Source of the DNA: JAJZRJ01 sp040757055
GTDB lineage: Bacteria; Desulfobacterota; Desulfobulbia; Desulfobulbales; Desulfurivibrionaceae
Length of the DNA: 64,000 nt
Assembly (NCBI GenBank): GCA_040757055.1
Contig: JBFLXY010000001.1
Coordinates: 124,001-188,000, forward strand
Direction: 5' to 3'
The notes under the pieces were generated by a model that saw nothing but the letters and a program-made list of their open reading frames with translations, did no database searches and was not told where the DNA came from. This document shows, in pieces, positions 42,663 through 50,997 of the stretch. A program made the position numbers and the translations under genes. Every line of letters starts with the position of its first letter. Position 1 is the stretch's first letter.

Positions 42663-43852
42663 CGTGCGTTCCTCTCCCGCATGCGTTCGGTCAGTTTGGG
42701 CACGATCTCGTAGAGATCGCCGACCACGCCGTAGGTGGCCACGTCGAAGATGGGGGCGTTGGGGTCCTTGTTGATGGCGATGATGGTCTCGGAGGACTGC
42801 ATGCCCACCAGATGCTGGATCGCGCCGGAGATGCCGCAGGCGATGTAGAGCTTGGGGGCCACGGTCTTGCCGGTCTGGCCTACCTGATGGGGATAACCGA
42901 TCCAGCCGCTGTCCACCGCGGCGCGGGAGGCAGCCACCGCCCCGCCGAGCACCTCGGCCAGTTCGCGGATCTGGGCAAAGCCCTTGGCGTCGTCGAGGCC
43001 GCGACCGCCGGCCACCACCACATCCGCCTCGCAGAGATTGATCTGGTCCTGCTCCTCCACGATACTCTCGATCACCCGTACCCGCGATTTGAGACGCTCG
43101 GCAGCGGGTTTCACATCGACAATGGCGCCCTGGCGGGCGGCGTCGCGGACGAGCGGCTTCATCACCATGGGCCGGACCGTGGCGATCTGGGGCCGGGTAT
43201 GGGGGCAAACGATGGTGGCCATGATGTTGCCGCCAAAGGCGGGCCGGGTCTGGAGCAGTGCGCCGTCCTCTGCGCGGATGGCCAGATCGGTGCAGTCGGC
43301 GGTGAGACCGGTGGCCAGCGAGGTCGCCACCCGGGGGATGAAGGAGCGGCCGATGGCGGTGGCGCCGGCCAATACGATCTCGGGCTTGTGCTCGCGGATG
43401 AGATCGGTGAGCACGTTGCCGTAGGCGTCGTCGGTGAAATGAGCAAGCGCCGGGTCATCGACCCGGTAGACCAGATCAGCCCCTGCGGCAACCAGTTCCT
43501 CGGCCTGACCAGCCAGATTCGAACCGATCAAGACGGCGGCGAGCGTCACGCCCCGCTGGTCGGCAAGCGTGCGGCCGGCGCCGAGGAGTTCAAAGGCCAC
43601 CGGCGCGGTGCGGCCGTGGCGGTGTTCGGCATAGACCCAGACACCGGACCAGTCGTCGAGATTGCCCTTGGTGGCCCGCTCCTCGCGCTCGATGGAGAGC
43701 GCACCTACCTCGCAGACGTCCACGCAGTTGCCGCAGAGGGTGCAGTTGTCCCCCACCACGGCATGGCCTTCTTCCACCTTGATGGCGCCGAAGGTGCAGG
43801 TCTGCTCGCAGATGCCGCACCCGATACACGCTTCAATATCAATCCGTAACAT
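42659..43852 (-). CDS. etfA: electron transfer flavoprotein alpha subunit with N-terminal ferredoxin domain
   Basis: 397 aa. Residues 1-60 hold two [4Fe-4S] motifs (C9-x2-C12-x2-C15-type CIGCGICEQTC and CTLCGNCVDVC); the ETF-alpha core follows with the FAD-binding C-terminal part containing AGGRGLDDAKGF, QVGQTGKTVAPKLYIACGISGA and INKDPNAPIF. Fused ferredoxin domains occur in Etf of anaerobes, for example the caffeyl-CoA reductase Etf of Acetobacterium. Likely passes electrons between the adjacent acyl-CoA dehydrogenase and a ferredoxin or quinone partner. It follows etfB by 14 bases. Confidence 0.95.
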   Translation of the reverse strand: MLRIDIEACIGCGICEQTCTFGAIKVEEGHAVVGDNCTLCGNCVDVCEVGALSIEREERATKGNLDDWSGVWVYAEHRHGRTAPVAFELLGAGRTLADQRGVTLAAVLIGSNLAGQAEELVAAGADLVYRVDDPALAHFTDDAYGNVLTDLIREHKPEIVLAGATAIGRSFIPRVATSLATGLTADCTDLAIRAEDGALLQTRPAFGGNIMATIVCPHTRPQIATVRPMVMKPLVRDAARQGAIVDVKPAAERLKSRVRVIESIVEEQDQINLCEADVVVAGGRGLDDAKGFAQIRELAEVLGGAVAASRAAVDSGWIGYPHQVGQTGKTVAPKLYIACGISGAIQHLVGMQSSETIIAINKDPNAPIFDVATYGVVGDLYEIVPKLTERMRERNAR

Positions 43853-43866
43853 GGTGTCCGTTCCCC

Positions 43867-44646
43867 TTAGAGCAGGGATTCCAGTTTATCGGCCAGCTGG
43901 GCCACCACCTCGTCCACCGAGCCGCTCAGCATGGCGCGCTCGCCGCGCACCTCCGGGGTAAAGACCCGCACCACCTGGGTGGTGGAGCCCTTGAGCCCGA
44001 TCTGGTCCGGGTCCGCCTCGATGTCGGCGGCGCTGAGGGTGGTGATGGCGATGGACTTGGCCTTCATCTTGCCCTTGAGCGAGGCGATCCGCGGCTCGTT
44101 GATCTCTTTGACCACCGTGACCAGGGCCGGCAGATTCATCTCCACGGTGTCGTAGCCGTCGTCCATCATGCGCTGGAGGCGGATGGTGCCGTTCTCGCAG
44201 GAGACCACCTTCTTCACGTAGGCGGCATAGGGAATGTCGAGGCGCTCGGCAATGCCCGGGCCGACCTGGGCGGTATCGCCGTCGATGGCCTGCTTGCCGC
44301 AGAGGATGAGGTCTGCGCCGCCAATCTTCTTGATCGCCTGGGAGAGGGTGTGGGTGGTGGCCCAGGTGTCGGCGCCGGCAAAGGCGCGGTCGGAAACCAG
44401 CACCGCCTCGTCCGCCCCGCAGGCCACGGCCTCGCGCAGGGTTTCCCCGGCCTGGGGCGGCCCCATGCTCAACACCGTCACCGTGCCGCCGTGCTGCTCC
44501 CTGAGCCGCACGCCCTCTTCCAGGGCGTGGCGGTCATAGGGGTTCATGATCGACTGCACGCCGTCGCGCGCCAGGGTGTTGGTGTTGGGGTCCAGGCGCA
44601 CATCCTTGGCGTCCGGCACCTGCTTCACGCAGACAACGATCTTCAT
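43867..44646 (-). CDS. etfB: electron transfer flavoprotein beta subunit
   Basis: 259-aa ETF-beta. Typical CVKQVPDAKDVRLDP start, MNPYDRHALEEGVRL, and the AMP/FAD-binding loop LILCGKQAIDGDTAQVGPG are present. Forms the heterodimer with EtfA downstream; three bases after the acyl-CoA dehydrogenase gene. Confidence 0.96.
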   Translation of the reverse strand: MKIVVCVKQVPDAKDVRLDPNTNTLARDGVQSIMNPYDRHALEEGVRLREQHGGTVTVLSMGPPQAGETLREAVACGADEAVLVSDRAFAGADTWATTHTLSQAIKKIGGADLILCGKQAIDGDTAQVGPGIAERLDIPYAAYVKKVVSCENGTIRLQRMMDDGYDTVEMNLPALVTVVKEINEPRIASLKGKMKAKSIAITTLSAADIEADPDQIGLKGSTTQVVRVFTPEVRGERAMLSGSVDEVVAQLADKLESLL

Positions 44647-44649
44647 GGA

Positions 44650-45798
44650 TCAGGTGTACTCCTTGTTCAGTTCCTGGCCGATGACATTGCGCTGGATCTG
44701 GTTGGTGCCTTCGTAGATCTGGAGGATCTTGGCGTCGCGCATCATCTTCTCCACCGGGTAGTCGCGCATGAAGCCGTAGCCAGCCAGCACCTGCACCGCG
44801 TCCACCGCCACCTTCATGGCGGTGTCGGTGGCAAAGACCTTGCACATGGAGGCGGCCTTGGAGGCGTCGTTCGGGTGGGCGGAGACGTGCTTGGCCGCGG
44901 CATAGACCAGGGCGCGGGCCGCTTCCACCTGGATGGCCATGTCGGCCAGCATGTGGGCCACGGCCTGGAAGGAGATGATCGGTTTGCCAAACTGCACCCG
45001 CTGCTTGGCGTAACGGGCGGCCTCGTCCAGCGCGCCCTGACCGAGGCCCACGCCTAGGGAGGCGATGCCCGGACGGGAGAGGTCGAGGGTCTTCATGACG
45101 GTGATGAAACCGGCGCCAGCGCGGCCGATGACGCGATCCTTGGGGATGCGGCAGTCCTTGAAGATGAGTTCGCAGGTGGAGGAGCAGCGGATGCCCATCT
45201 TCTTTTCCTTGGGGCCGACGGAAAAGCCGGGGTCGCTCTTCTCCACCACGAACATGGTGGCGCCGCGCGGCCCCTTGCTCCGGTCGGTGATGGCGATGAC
45301 CGTGTAGATGTCCGCCTCGCCGGCGTTGGTGATCCATTGTTTGGTGCCGTTCAACACCCAGTGGTCGCCGTCCTGCACCGCGGTGGTCTGGATGCCGGAG
45401 GCGTCGCTGCCGGCGTTGGCCTCGGTGAGGGCAAAGGCGGCGAGACGCTTGCCGGCCGCGATGTCGGACAGGTACTTCTGCTTCATCTCGTCGCTGCCGG
45501 AGATGAGGATCGGGTAGGCGCCCAGGGCGCTCGCCGCGTAGGCGGTGGCCACGCCGGTGCAGCCGCGGGCGATCTGCTCCAGGGCCAGCACCATGGCAAA
45601 GGGGCCGCCGCCGAAGCCGCCGTATTCTTCCGGGATATAGAGGCCGTAGAGGTCGGCCTGGGCCATGGCCTTGAGAATTTCCCGCGGATATTCCTCGGTC
45701 TCGTCCAGTTCGGCCCGCTGCGGGATGATCAGCTCCTCGGTGATCTGCCGGGCCACATCCACGATCATCTGCTGTTCTTCAGTCAGAAAATAATCCAC
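44650..45798 (-). CDS. acyl-CoA dehydrogenase
   Basis: 382-aa FAD enzyme of the short/medium-chain acyl-CoA dehydrogenase family. FAD-contacting segments FALTEANAGSDA and WITNAGEADIY, and the catalytic Glu E363 in IYEGTNQIQRN, are present. Directly followed by etfB-etfA, its electron acceptor. It stands inside a fatty-acid-synthesis cluster, in the place where fabD is expected. It could run in beta-oxidation or, with a low-potential Etf, in the enoyl-CoA reducing direction; direction is not decided by sequence. Confidence 0.94.
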   Translation of the reverse strand: MDYFLTEEQQMIVDVARQITEELIIPQRAELDETEEYPREILKAMAQADLYGLYIPEEYGGFGGGPFAMVLALEQIARGCTGVATAYAASALGAYPILISGSDEMKQKYLSDIAAGKRLAAFALTEANAGSDASGIQTTAVQDGDHWVLNGTKQWITNAGEADIYTVIAITDRSKGPRGATMFVVEKSDPGFSVGPKEKKMGIRCSSTCELIFKDCRIPKDRVIGRAGAGFITVMKTLDLSRPGIASLGVGLGQGALDEAARYAKQRVQFGKPIISFQAVAHMLADMAIQVEAARALVYAAAKHVSAHPNDASKAASMCKVFATDTAMKVAVDAVQVLAGYGFMRDYPVEKMMRDAKILQIYEGTNQIQRNVIGQELNKEYT

Positions 45799-45850
45799 GC
45801 TTCCCCCTGTCTCTCGGTTACGATACGCTTTCTCTTATCCTTTCAAAGGG

Positions 45851-46828
45851 TTACCACCTGATCAGCGTCGCGCCCCAGGTGAATCCGCCGCCAAAGGAAC
45901 AGAGCAGCAGCAGATCCCCGTCCCGGAGCCGGCCGGCCCGGTTGGCCTCGTCGATGGCAATTGGGATGGTTGCCGCCGATGTATTACCATATTTGTCCAC
46001 GTTTACATAGATTTTTTCCATGGGCAGGGCCAAATGGTCGGCAAGACTCTGGAGGATTCGGATGTTGGCCTGATGCGGGATCACGAGCGCCAAGCGCTCT
46101 GCCTCGACCCCCTCCTGGGCCAGCACCTGCCGGATGGCAGAGGCCATGGCCCGCACCGCGTTTTTGAAGACCTCGCGGCCCACCATCCTGATGCACCCAT
46201 CTTCCTGCTCCGGACGGCGCAGTTCCGGATTCTGGCTGGGCGCGGCCTCCATGTGCAGCAGTTCCCACAGGGAACCGTCGGCAAAGAGGCGGCTGCCCAA
46301 GATGCCGCGCTCCGTTTCGCCTCCGGTCACCACGCAGGCGCCGGCGCCGTCGCCAAAGAGCACGCAGGTGTTGCGATCCTGCCAGTTGACCCGGCTCGAC
46401 AGGGTCTCGGCGCCGGCCACCAGTATCTTCATGGCGGGGCTGGCGCGGAGATATTTGTCCGCCACATCGAGGCTGTAAAGAAAGCCGGAGCAGGCGGCAT
46501 TGAGGTCAAAGGCAAAGGCGTTGCAGGCGCCGAGTTCCTTCTGCACCAGGCAGGCGCAGGAGGGCATGGTCATGTCCGGAGTAATGGTGCCGACGATGAT
46601 CATGTCGAGGTCGGCCGGGGTGAGTCTGGCCATGGCCAGCGCTTCTCTTGCGGCCCGGCTGGCCAGATTGGAGGTGTTTTCGCCCGGGCCCGCGATACGG
46701 CGGGTCTTGATGCCGGTGCGGGTGGTGATCCACTCGTCCGTTGTATCGACCAGCTTTTCCAGGTCGAGATTGGTCAGCACCCGCTCCGGCAGGGCGGAGC
46801 CGGTGCCGATGATGATCGTGCGGCTCAC
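45851..46828 (-). CDS. fabH: 3-oxoacyl-ACP synthase III
   Basis: 325-aa initiating condensing enzyme joining acetyl-CoA and malonyl-ACP. Catalytic C113 (NAACSGFLYSL), His in IPHQANIRIL and Asn in KYGNTSAATIP complete the triad. Overlaps plsX by four bases; a 52-base gap separates it from the acyl-CoA dehydrogenase gene. Confidence 0.97.
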   Translation of the reverse strand: MSRTIIIGTGSALPERVLTNLDLEKLVDTTDEWITTRTGIKTRRIAGPGENTSNLASRAAREALAMARLTPADLDMIIVGTITPDMTMPSCACLVQKELGACNAFAFDLNAACSGFLYSLDVADKYLRASPAMKILVAGAETLSSRVNWQDRNTCVLFGDGAGACVVTGGETERGILGSRLFADGSLWELLHMEAAPSQNPELRRPEQEDGCIRMVGREVFKNAVRAMASAIRQVLAQEGVEAERLALVIPHQANIRILQSLADHLALPMEKIYVNVDKYGNTSAATIPIAIDEANRAGRLRDGDLLLLCSFGGGFTWGATLIRW

Positions 46829-47868
46829 TGGCTCTCTCCGCCCGCCTCGGCCTCGGCCAGCAGGTCGCCAAGGTTGTCGGCCGCCAGCAGTTCGACGATG
46901 TGGTCGTTGACCTTGTGGGAGACCATCTCGGCGGCTACCCGGATGGCGTTCTTGATGGCTACGGCGTTGGAACGGCCGTGGCAGACGATTCCGGTGCCCT
47001 TGATCCCCAGAAGGGGCGCACCGCCGTACTCGGCGTAATCGACCCGCTTGCGGAACGAGGCAAAGGCGCCCCTGGCCAGGAGATACCCCAGTTTGGCCTT
47101 GGTGCTCTTCCGGATCTCGTCGCCCAGCATGGAGATCACCGCCTCGGCGAGCCCCTCGCTCAACTTGAGGCAGACGTTGCCGACAAAGCCGTCGCAGACA
47201 ATGACGTCCACGTCACCCTGGAAGGTGTCGCGGCCTTCGACATTGCCGATGTAGTTGAGGGAACTTTTCTTGAACAGCTCGTGGGACTTCTTGACCAGAA
47301 CATTGCCCTTGCCACCTTCCTCTCCGATACTGAGAAGCCCCACGCGGGGCCGTTCCACGCCGAAGAGTTCACGGGCAAAGGCCGCGGCCATGATGCCGAA
47401 TTCGTAGAGATGCTGGGGCCGGCAGTCCACATTGGCGCCGACATCCATCATCGCCACCGGCCCCTTGAGGGTCGGGTAGATGCCGGCGATGCCGGGGCGG
47501 GAGATGCCCTCCAGCCGGCCAAGATACTTGATGGCCGCCGCCATGGTCGCCCCGGAGTTGCCGGCGCTCACCACGGCATCGACCTTGCCCTCGCGGTGGA
47601 GGGCAAAGGCCCGGACAATGGAGGCGTCCTTCTTCTTGCGAATCCCATCAAAGGGGGATTCGTCCATGGCCACGACCTGGGAGGTGTGCACCACCTCGAT
47701 CCGGCCGGCAGGAAAGACGTGGGACGACAACGCGGCCCTAAGTCGCGTCTCGTCGCCCAGCAGGGTCACCGAGAGAGCGGTTCCCTGAACCGCCAGGACG
47801 GCGCCGGCGACCATCTCCTCCGGCCCCTTGTCGCCGCCCATGGCATCCAGGGCGATTCGCAACGCCAT
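46825..47868 (-). CDS. plsX: phosphate acyltransferase PlsX
   Basis: 347-aa enzyme that makes acyl-phosphate from acyl-ACP for phospholipid synthesis. MALRIALDAMGGDKGPEEMV start, SAGNSGATMAAA and GVDVGANVDC-type MDVGANVDCRP segments are typical. Twelve bases after rpmF. Confidence 0.96.
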   Translation of the reverse strand: MALRIALDAMGGDKGPEEMVAGAVLAVQGTALSVTLLGDETRLRAALSSHVFPAGRIEVVHTSQVVAMDESPFDGIRKKKDASIVRAFALHREGKVDAVVSAGNSGATMAAAIKYLGRLEGISRPGIAGIYPTLKGPVAMMDVGANVDCRPQHLYEFGIMAAAFARELFGVERPRVGLLSIGEEGGKGNVLVKKSHELFKKSSLNYIGNVEGRDTFQGDVDVIVCDGFVGNVCLKLSEGLAEAVISMLGDEIRKSTKAKLGYLLARGAFASFRKRVDYAEYGGAPLLGIKGTGIVCHGRSNAVAIKNAIRVAAEMVSHKVNDHIVELLAADNLGDLLAEAEAGGESQ

Positions 47869-47880
47869 CCCAGCGCTCTG

Positions 47881-48063
47881 CTATTCTTCGTCAAGCTTGA
47901 TAACCGAACGCCCCTTGTAGGCGCCGCAGTTGGGGCAGAGCCGGTGCGGCAGCTTGGGCTCGCCGCATTTTTCGCAGGTCGAGACGGTGGGCGCGGTCAA
48001 AAAATCATGGGCGCGGCGCGTCCGGGTGCGGGAATGGGAATGTCTTCTCTTGGGCAATGCCAT
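47881..48063 (-). CDS. rpmF: 50S ribosomal protein L32
   Basis: 60-aa ribosomal protein, zinc-ribbon form: C30-x2-C33 and C43-x2-C46, after the basic PKRRHSHSRTRTRRAHD N-terminus. Keeping all four Cys means zinc-dependent L32, of interest near a zinc-uptake operon. In the usual yceD-rpmF-plsX order. Confidence 0.97.
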   Translation of the reverse strand: MALPKRRHSHSRTRTRRAHDFLTAPTVSTCEKCGEPKLPHRLCPNCGAYKGRSVIKLDEE

Positions 48064-48205
48064 GTTCGTCGTCCTCCGGTGGCATTCAATCGATGTCGGG
48101 GCATGCGCACCCGACGGGCTTTCATCTCAACTCTCTGCTGCCGTTGCGGTTCTTGCCCCACGCGGCAGCCTCTTTGGGTCCGGCGGAAGGGTCTCCGACA
48201 AAAAA

Positions 48206-48724
48206 TCAGTGTTTCAGGTTCCGCAGCACCGCAAAGGGTGATGCCTCATCCTGGCCGGCACAGGCGCACCGACCCTGGTTGCGATTGATCCCGCAACGCG
48301 GACAGAGCCCCTGGCAATCTTCGCGGCACAGGCGCTTGGCCGGCAACATCAGGAAAACCTGCTGGGCAAGGATCTCGCCGAGGTCGATGAGTGGTGCGTC
48401 CAGAAACATCACATCCATCTCGGAGTCCTGGCAGGCGTGCTCCCTCTCGGCGGCCTGCAGGGCCTCGTTCTCATCCACCAGTTCCAGATCAATCCGGAAC
48501 TGGTGGTCCAGCGCAAAGTCATATTCCTCAAGGCAACGGTCGCAGGTCAGGCGCACCACGCCAGCCAACCCCCCCTGGAAAAACACCCGCGCACCGCGGC
48601 GCTCCAGCAGAATCCGCGCCCGCACCGGGCCCACGGCCCGGAGCTCGTCCCCGGGAAACCAGGAGACATCCGTGATGTCGAATTCCCGCCCTTCGGCAGG
48701 AATTTCGTCAAACCGCACCTGCAC
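48206..48724 (-). CDS. yceD: DUF177 (YceD) family protein
   Basis: 172-aa protein of the YceD family, thought to act in 23S rRNA processing or accumulation. Core CDRCLEEYDF (about residues 60-69) and C-terminal Cys-rich CREDCQGLCPRCGINRNQG are family marks. It starts with GTG 48724 (a second GTG lies two codons on). First gene of the long minus-strand run, about 34 bases after a strong promoter. Confidence 0.92.
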   Translation of the reverse strand: MQVRFDEIPAEGREFDITDVSWFPGDELRAVGPVRARILLERRGARVFFQGGLAGVVRLTCDRCLEEYDFALDHQFRIDLELVDENEALQAAEREHACQDSEMDVMFLDAPLIDLGEILAQQVFLMLPAKRLCREDCQGLCPRCGINRNQGRCACAGQDEASPFAVLRNLKH

Positions 48725-48757
48725 AGGCTCACCTGTCCGCCGGAAAGAAAACGTTGG

Positions 48758-48785
48758 AATATAGACAATTCCTGCTAGTTGTCAA
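48758..48785 (-). promoter_or_regulatory. sigma70-like promoter of the yceD-rpmF-plsX-fabH... run
   Basis: On the minus strand TTGACA (48780-48785), a 16-base spacer and TATATT (48758-48763). The -35 box is perfect and the -10 box has five of six consensus bases. It overlaps the 3' end of the upstream membrane-protein gene. Confidence 0.75.
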
Positions 48786-49347
48786 GTGTTTTCGCACCAT
48801 CAGACGCCTGTCCGGACTCATTGCGGTGCCTGGAAAAGGGCAATACCCCCTTGGCCGTCCGCCCCCAGTCCAGCCAGCCCAGCACCGCAAAAAAAAGTAT
48901 GACATTGAGGGTGGAAAGCCCATATTCCATGGCCATGGCAGCCGAACCGCCCCCCTGCTCGATGAGGGAGCCCACGGGATAGGTCACGATCAGGGAAAAA
49001 AGGACCAGATAGCCAAGGATATAGGCGAAAAAAAGCACAAAACCGCAGATCGCCCGGTTGCACCGGCTGGCCAGAAAGGTGCGCAACCACGAGGCGAGAC
49101 GGTCAAATCCCGCGATGACCAGACCAAAGAGCAGGCCCAGCGGCGTTGCCCAGCCGAGATAGCCGTAAGGCAGGCGGCGGGCGTGGATAAAAAACGCGGT
49201 CACCAGCAGGACCAGAATGCCATAGGCCAGGGCGCTGCGCACGGCGAGCCGGAACGGCAGTCGGCGCCACGCGGGATCTGCACAGTTCTCCGGCTCGATC
49301 TGTCTGCAGCGCCGGCGCCACCCTTCTTTTTCGTCCTGTCCAGCCAT
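48775..49347 (-). CDS. hypothetical membrane protein, 190 aa
   Basis: Four hydrophobic helices (about residues 35-55, 62-82, 95-120, 145-165) with charged N- and C-termini. No family recognised. The ATG at 49347 has a weak GAG ribosome binding site; in-frame codons upstream add a Cys/Gly leader unlikely to be native. It lies between the structured repeat element and the fatty-acid run promoter. Confidence 0.7.
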   Translation of the reverse strand: MAGQDEKEGWRRRCRQIEPENCADPAWRRLPFRLAVRSALAYGILVLLVTAFFIHARRLPYGYLGWATPLGLLFGLVIAGFDRLASWLRTFLASRCNRAICGFVLFFAYILGYLVLFSLIVTYPVGSLIEQGGGSAAMAMEYGLSTLNVILFFAVLGWLDWGRTAKGVLPFSRHRNESGQASDGAKTLDN

Positions 49348-49434
49348 GGGAAAACTCAAAAAACAACCAGGGCAGCCAGTTCCGGCAGGCAAGTCCAGCG
49401 TGAAGAGCCACCGGTGCCAGCAACCGGGAAAGGG

Positions 49435-49604
49435 CTAGCAGGCCGTTGAAAAACTTGTTTTTCGGCGGCCTGCGTCCGCCCCACGGATGGAGCGCCAGTT
49501 CCGGCGAGTTACAAACTCGTCGGAACTGTGAGAACCAGCGCAATCCACTTCCGCGGGTTCCTGGTTGAAAAAGGTCATGGATGACTTTTGCAACATCCTG
49601 TTAG
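49435..49604. repeat. 170-bp structured element with imperfect terminal inverted repeats
   Basis: Left end CTAGCAGGCCGTTGAAAAAC; the right end read in reverse is CTAACAGGATGTTGCAAAAG, about 15 of 20 bases alike. Inside are hairpins: GAAAAAC/GTTTTTC, a 15-bp stem with one G-T pair and a 3-base loop at 49496-49528, and AAAGGTCAT/ATGACTTTT near the right end. No coding capacity. It looks like a MITE/REP-type mobile or processed repeat. Its right end supplies the stop codon of the cyclic-nucleotide-binding gene. Confidence 0.7.
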
Positions 49605-50056
49605 AGAATCCGGGAGAGTCGCTCGCTGGCCTGCCGCAGCCGCTGACCGAGGACGTGAATGATCCGCTTGAGCACCTTTATCCCCAGGAGATGGTTTTCG
49701 GCAAGCAGCCGCGCCATGGCCTCGGCGGAAAGGACCAGCAGCCGGCATTCCTCCATGGCCACCACCATGGCGTTGCGCCGCCCTTTCTCCACCGCGGCGA
49801 TCTCGCCTACCATGCCGCCCGGCTCGATCACCGCCACCAGAATGTATTTTCCCGGAAACGCGGTCTCCTTCTTCACCGCCAGCCGTCCGGACAACAAAAA
49901 GGCCATGAAATCGCCCGGGTCGCCGGGCTGAACGAGCACGTCTCCTGCCGCCGCGGTCCGCATGGTCAGGTAAGGCCGCAACTCCTCCACCTCCTGGGGA
50001 GAAAGAAACGGCAGCGCGCCAGCCAGTTCCGGCGACGGCGGCAGCATGGCGCTCAT
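49601..50056 (-). CDS. cyclic nucleotide-binding domain protein
   Basis: 151-aa protein consisting of a single CRP-type ligand domain: LVQPGDPGDFMAFLLSGRLA, IEPGGMVGEIAAVEKGRRNA (phosphate-binding cassette) and a C-terminal helix pair. No DNA-binding domain follows. Start 50056 (MSAMLPP) is chosen over 50089, whose ribosome binding site would have no spacing. It overlaps or abuts the end of mlaC. The stop codon comes from the adjoining repeat element, so the native C-terminus may have been altered. Confidence 0.82.
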   Translation of the reverse strand: MSAMLPPSPELAGALPFLSPQEVEELRPYLTMRTAAAGDVLVQPGDPGDFMAFLLSGRLAVKKETAFPGKYILVAVIEPGGMVGEIAAVEKGRRNAMVVAMEECRLLVLSAEAMARLLAENHLLGIKVLKRIIHVLGQRLRQASERLSRIL

Positions 50057-50075
50057 CTCGATCCCGCCGCAGGAC

Positions 50076-50735
50076 TCATTTTTTCGCATCCTCCATCGAC
50101 TCACCCTTCCTGATCTTCTCCTCCATCTTGGCGACGAGGCTTGAGAATGGCTCCTTGGCGAGAATGCTCTCAAACTGGGTACGATAGTTCCGCACCAGGC
50201 TCACCCCTTCGATCACCACATCGTAGACCCGCCACCTGCCGGACTCGCTCTTGAGTTTGTACTCAACCGGGGTCTCGACATTGTTGCGTAGAAACACCGT
50301 ATAAACAACGGCCTTGTCGCCCTGCTGCTCCTGACGCTTGAAGAGCACCACCTTGTCGGTGCAGGAGGCGTCGAGTTCCCGGCAGTAGTTGTCGACCTTG
50401 TCCATATAGGTCCGCTCCAGCAGTTGCCGGAAGAGGCCAACGAAATGCTTGCGCTCGTCAGGGGTGCGCTCTTTCCAGTACCGGGCAAGGGCGCGCATGG
50501 ACATCTCCTCGAAATCGAAATAACCGCCCACCACCACGCTGGCCCGCTTGCGCCGCTCCTCTTTTTGGGCGGCACCAGCCAATTTCTTGTCCTGCAGGAT
50601 GGCGATGATTTCGTTCACCCCCTGCCTCACCACCGCCAACGGTTCGACCGGCGCGGCAACGGCGCAACGATCGGTCATGGCCATCGCAAGGAGCAGACAC
50701 AATCCTGCCGCCGCTATCTTCCAAAGAAAACGCAT
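50076..50735 (-). CDS. mlaC: periplasmic phospholipid-binding protein MlaC
   Basis: 219-aa MlaC/Ttg2D protein: signal peptide (residues 1-27), then the helical/beta body with VVVGGYFDFEEMSMRALARY, TYMDKVDNY and YDVVIEGVSLVRNYR, the lipid-cavity family marks. Ferries phospholipids between MlaA (outer membrane) and MlaEFD (inner membrane). About 260 bases separate it from mlaA. Confidence 0.93.
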   Translation of the reverse strand: MRFLWKIAAAGLCLLLAMAMTDRCAVAAPVEPLAVVRQGVNEIIAILQDKKLAGAAQKEERRKRASVVVGGYFDFEEMSMRALARYWKERTPDERKHFVGLFRQLLERTYMDKVDNYCRELDASCTDKVVLFKRQEQQGDKAVVYTVFLRNNVETPVEYKLKSESGRWRVYDVVIEGVSLVRNYRTQFESILAKEPFSSLVAKMEEKIRKGESMEDAKK

Positions 50736-50997
50736 GGGTAATCTCTCTCTTTCTCAGTTCGCTGGTGTCCCGCGGCGAAGCCGGCCCGGGGAGATTACGG
50801 GCGGCTGCGCCAGAGGAGTCTCTTTTGTTCCTGATTGCATGCAGGTATGGCGAAGGCCCCAGCAGGGGCAGACGGAGGCAACTCTACCGGGATATCCCAA
50901 CCGCTGCAACATCTGTTTTTCGCACGCGGGACAGAAGGGTTGGGCGCCGGGGGCCCCACTGCGGTCGCATCATCCGACCTTTCCCGGGTTAAAGAGG
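50736..50997 (-). promoter_or_regulatory. structured leader upstream of mlaC
   Basis: No gene seen. On the mlaC mRNA, GUAAUCUC (50791-50798) can pair with GAGAUUAC (50738-50745), the latter just before the ATG and overlapping the likely AGAGAG ribosome binding site. Between them CCCG-CGGC-UUC-GCCG-CGGG forms a further hairpin. This could hide the ribosome binding site. I do not recognise a known riboswitch. Confidence 0.4.

Noticed and set aside
50736..50997. Cobalamin or c-di-GMP riboswitch in the mlaA-mlaC gap
   Set aside because: Short matches such as CCACTG and GC-rich stems, but no full conserved core on either strand.
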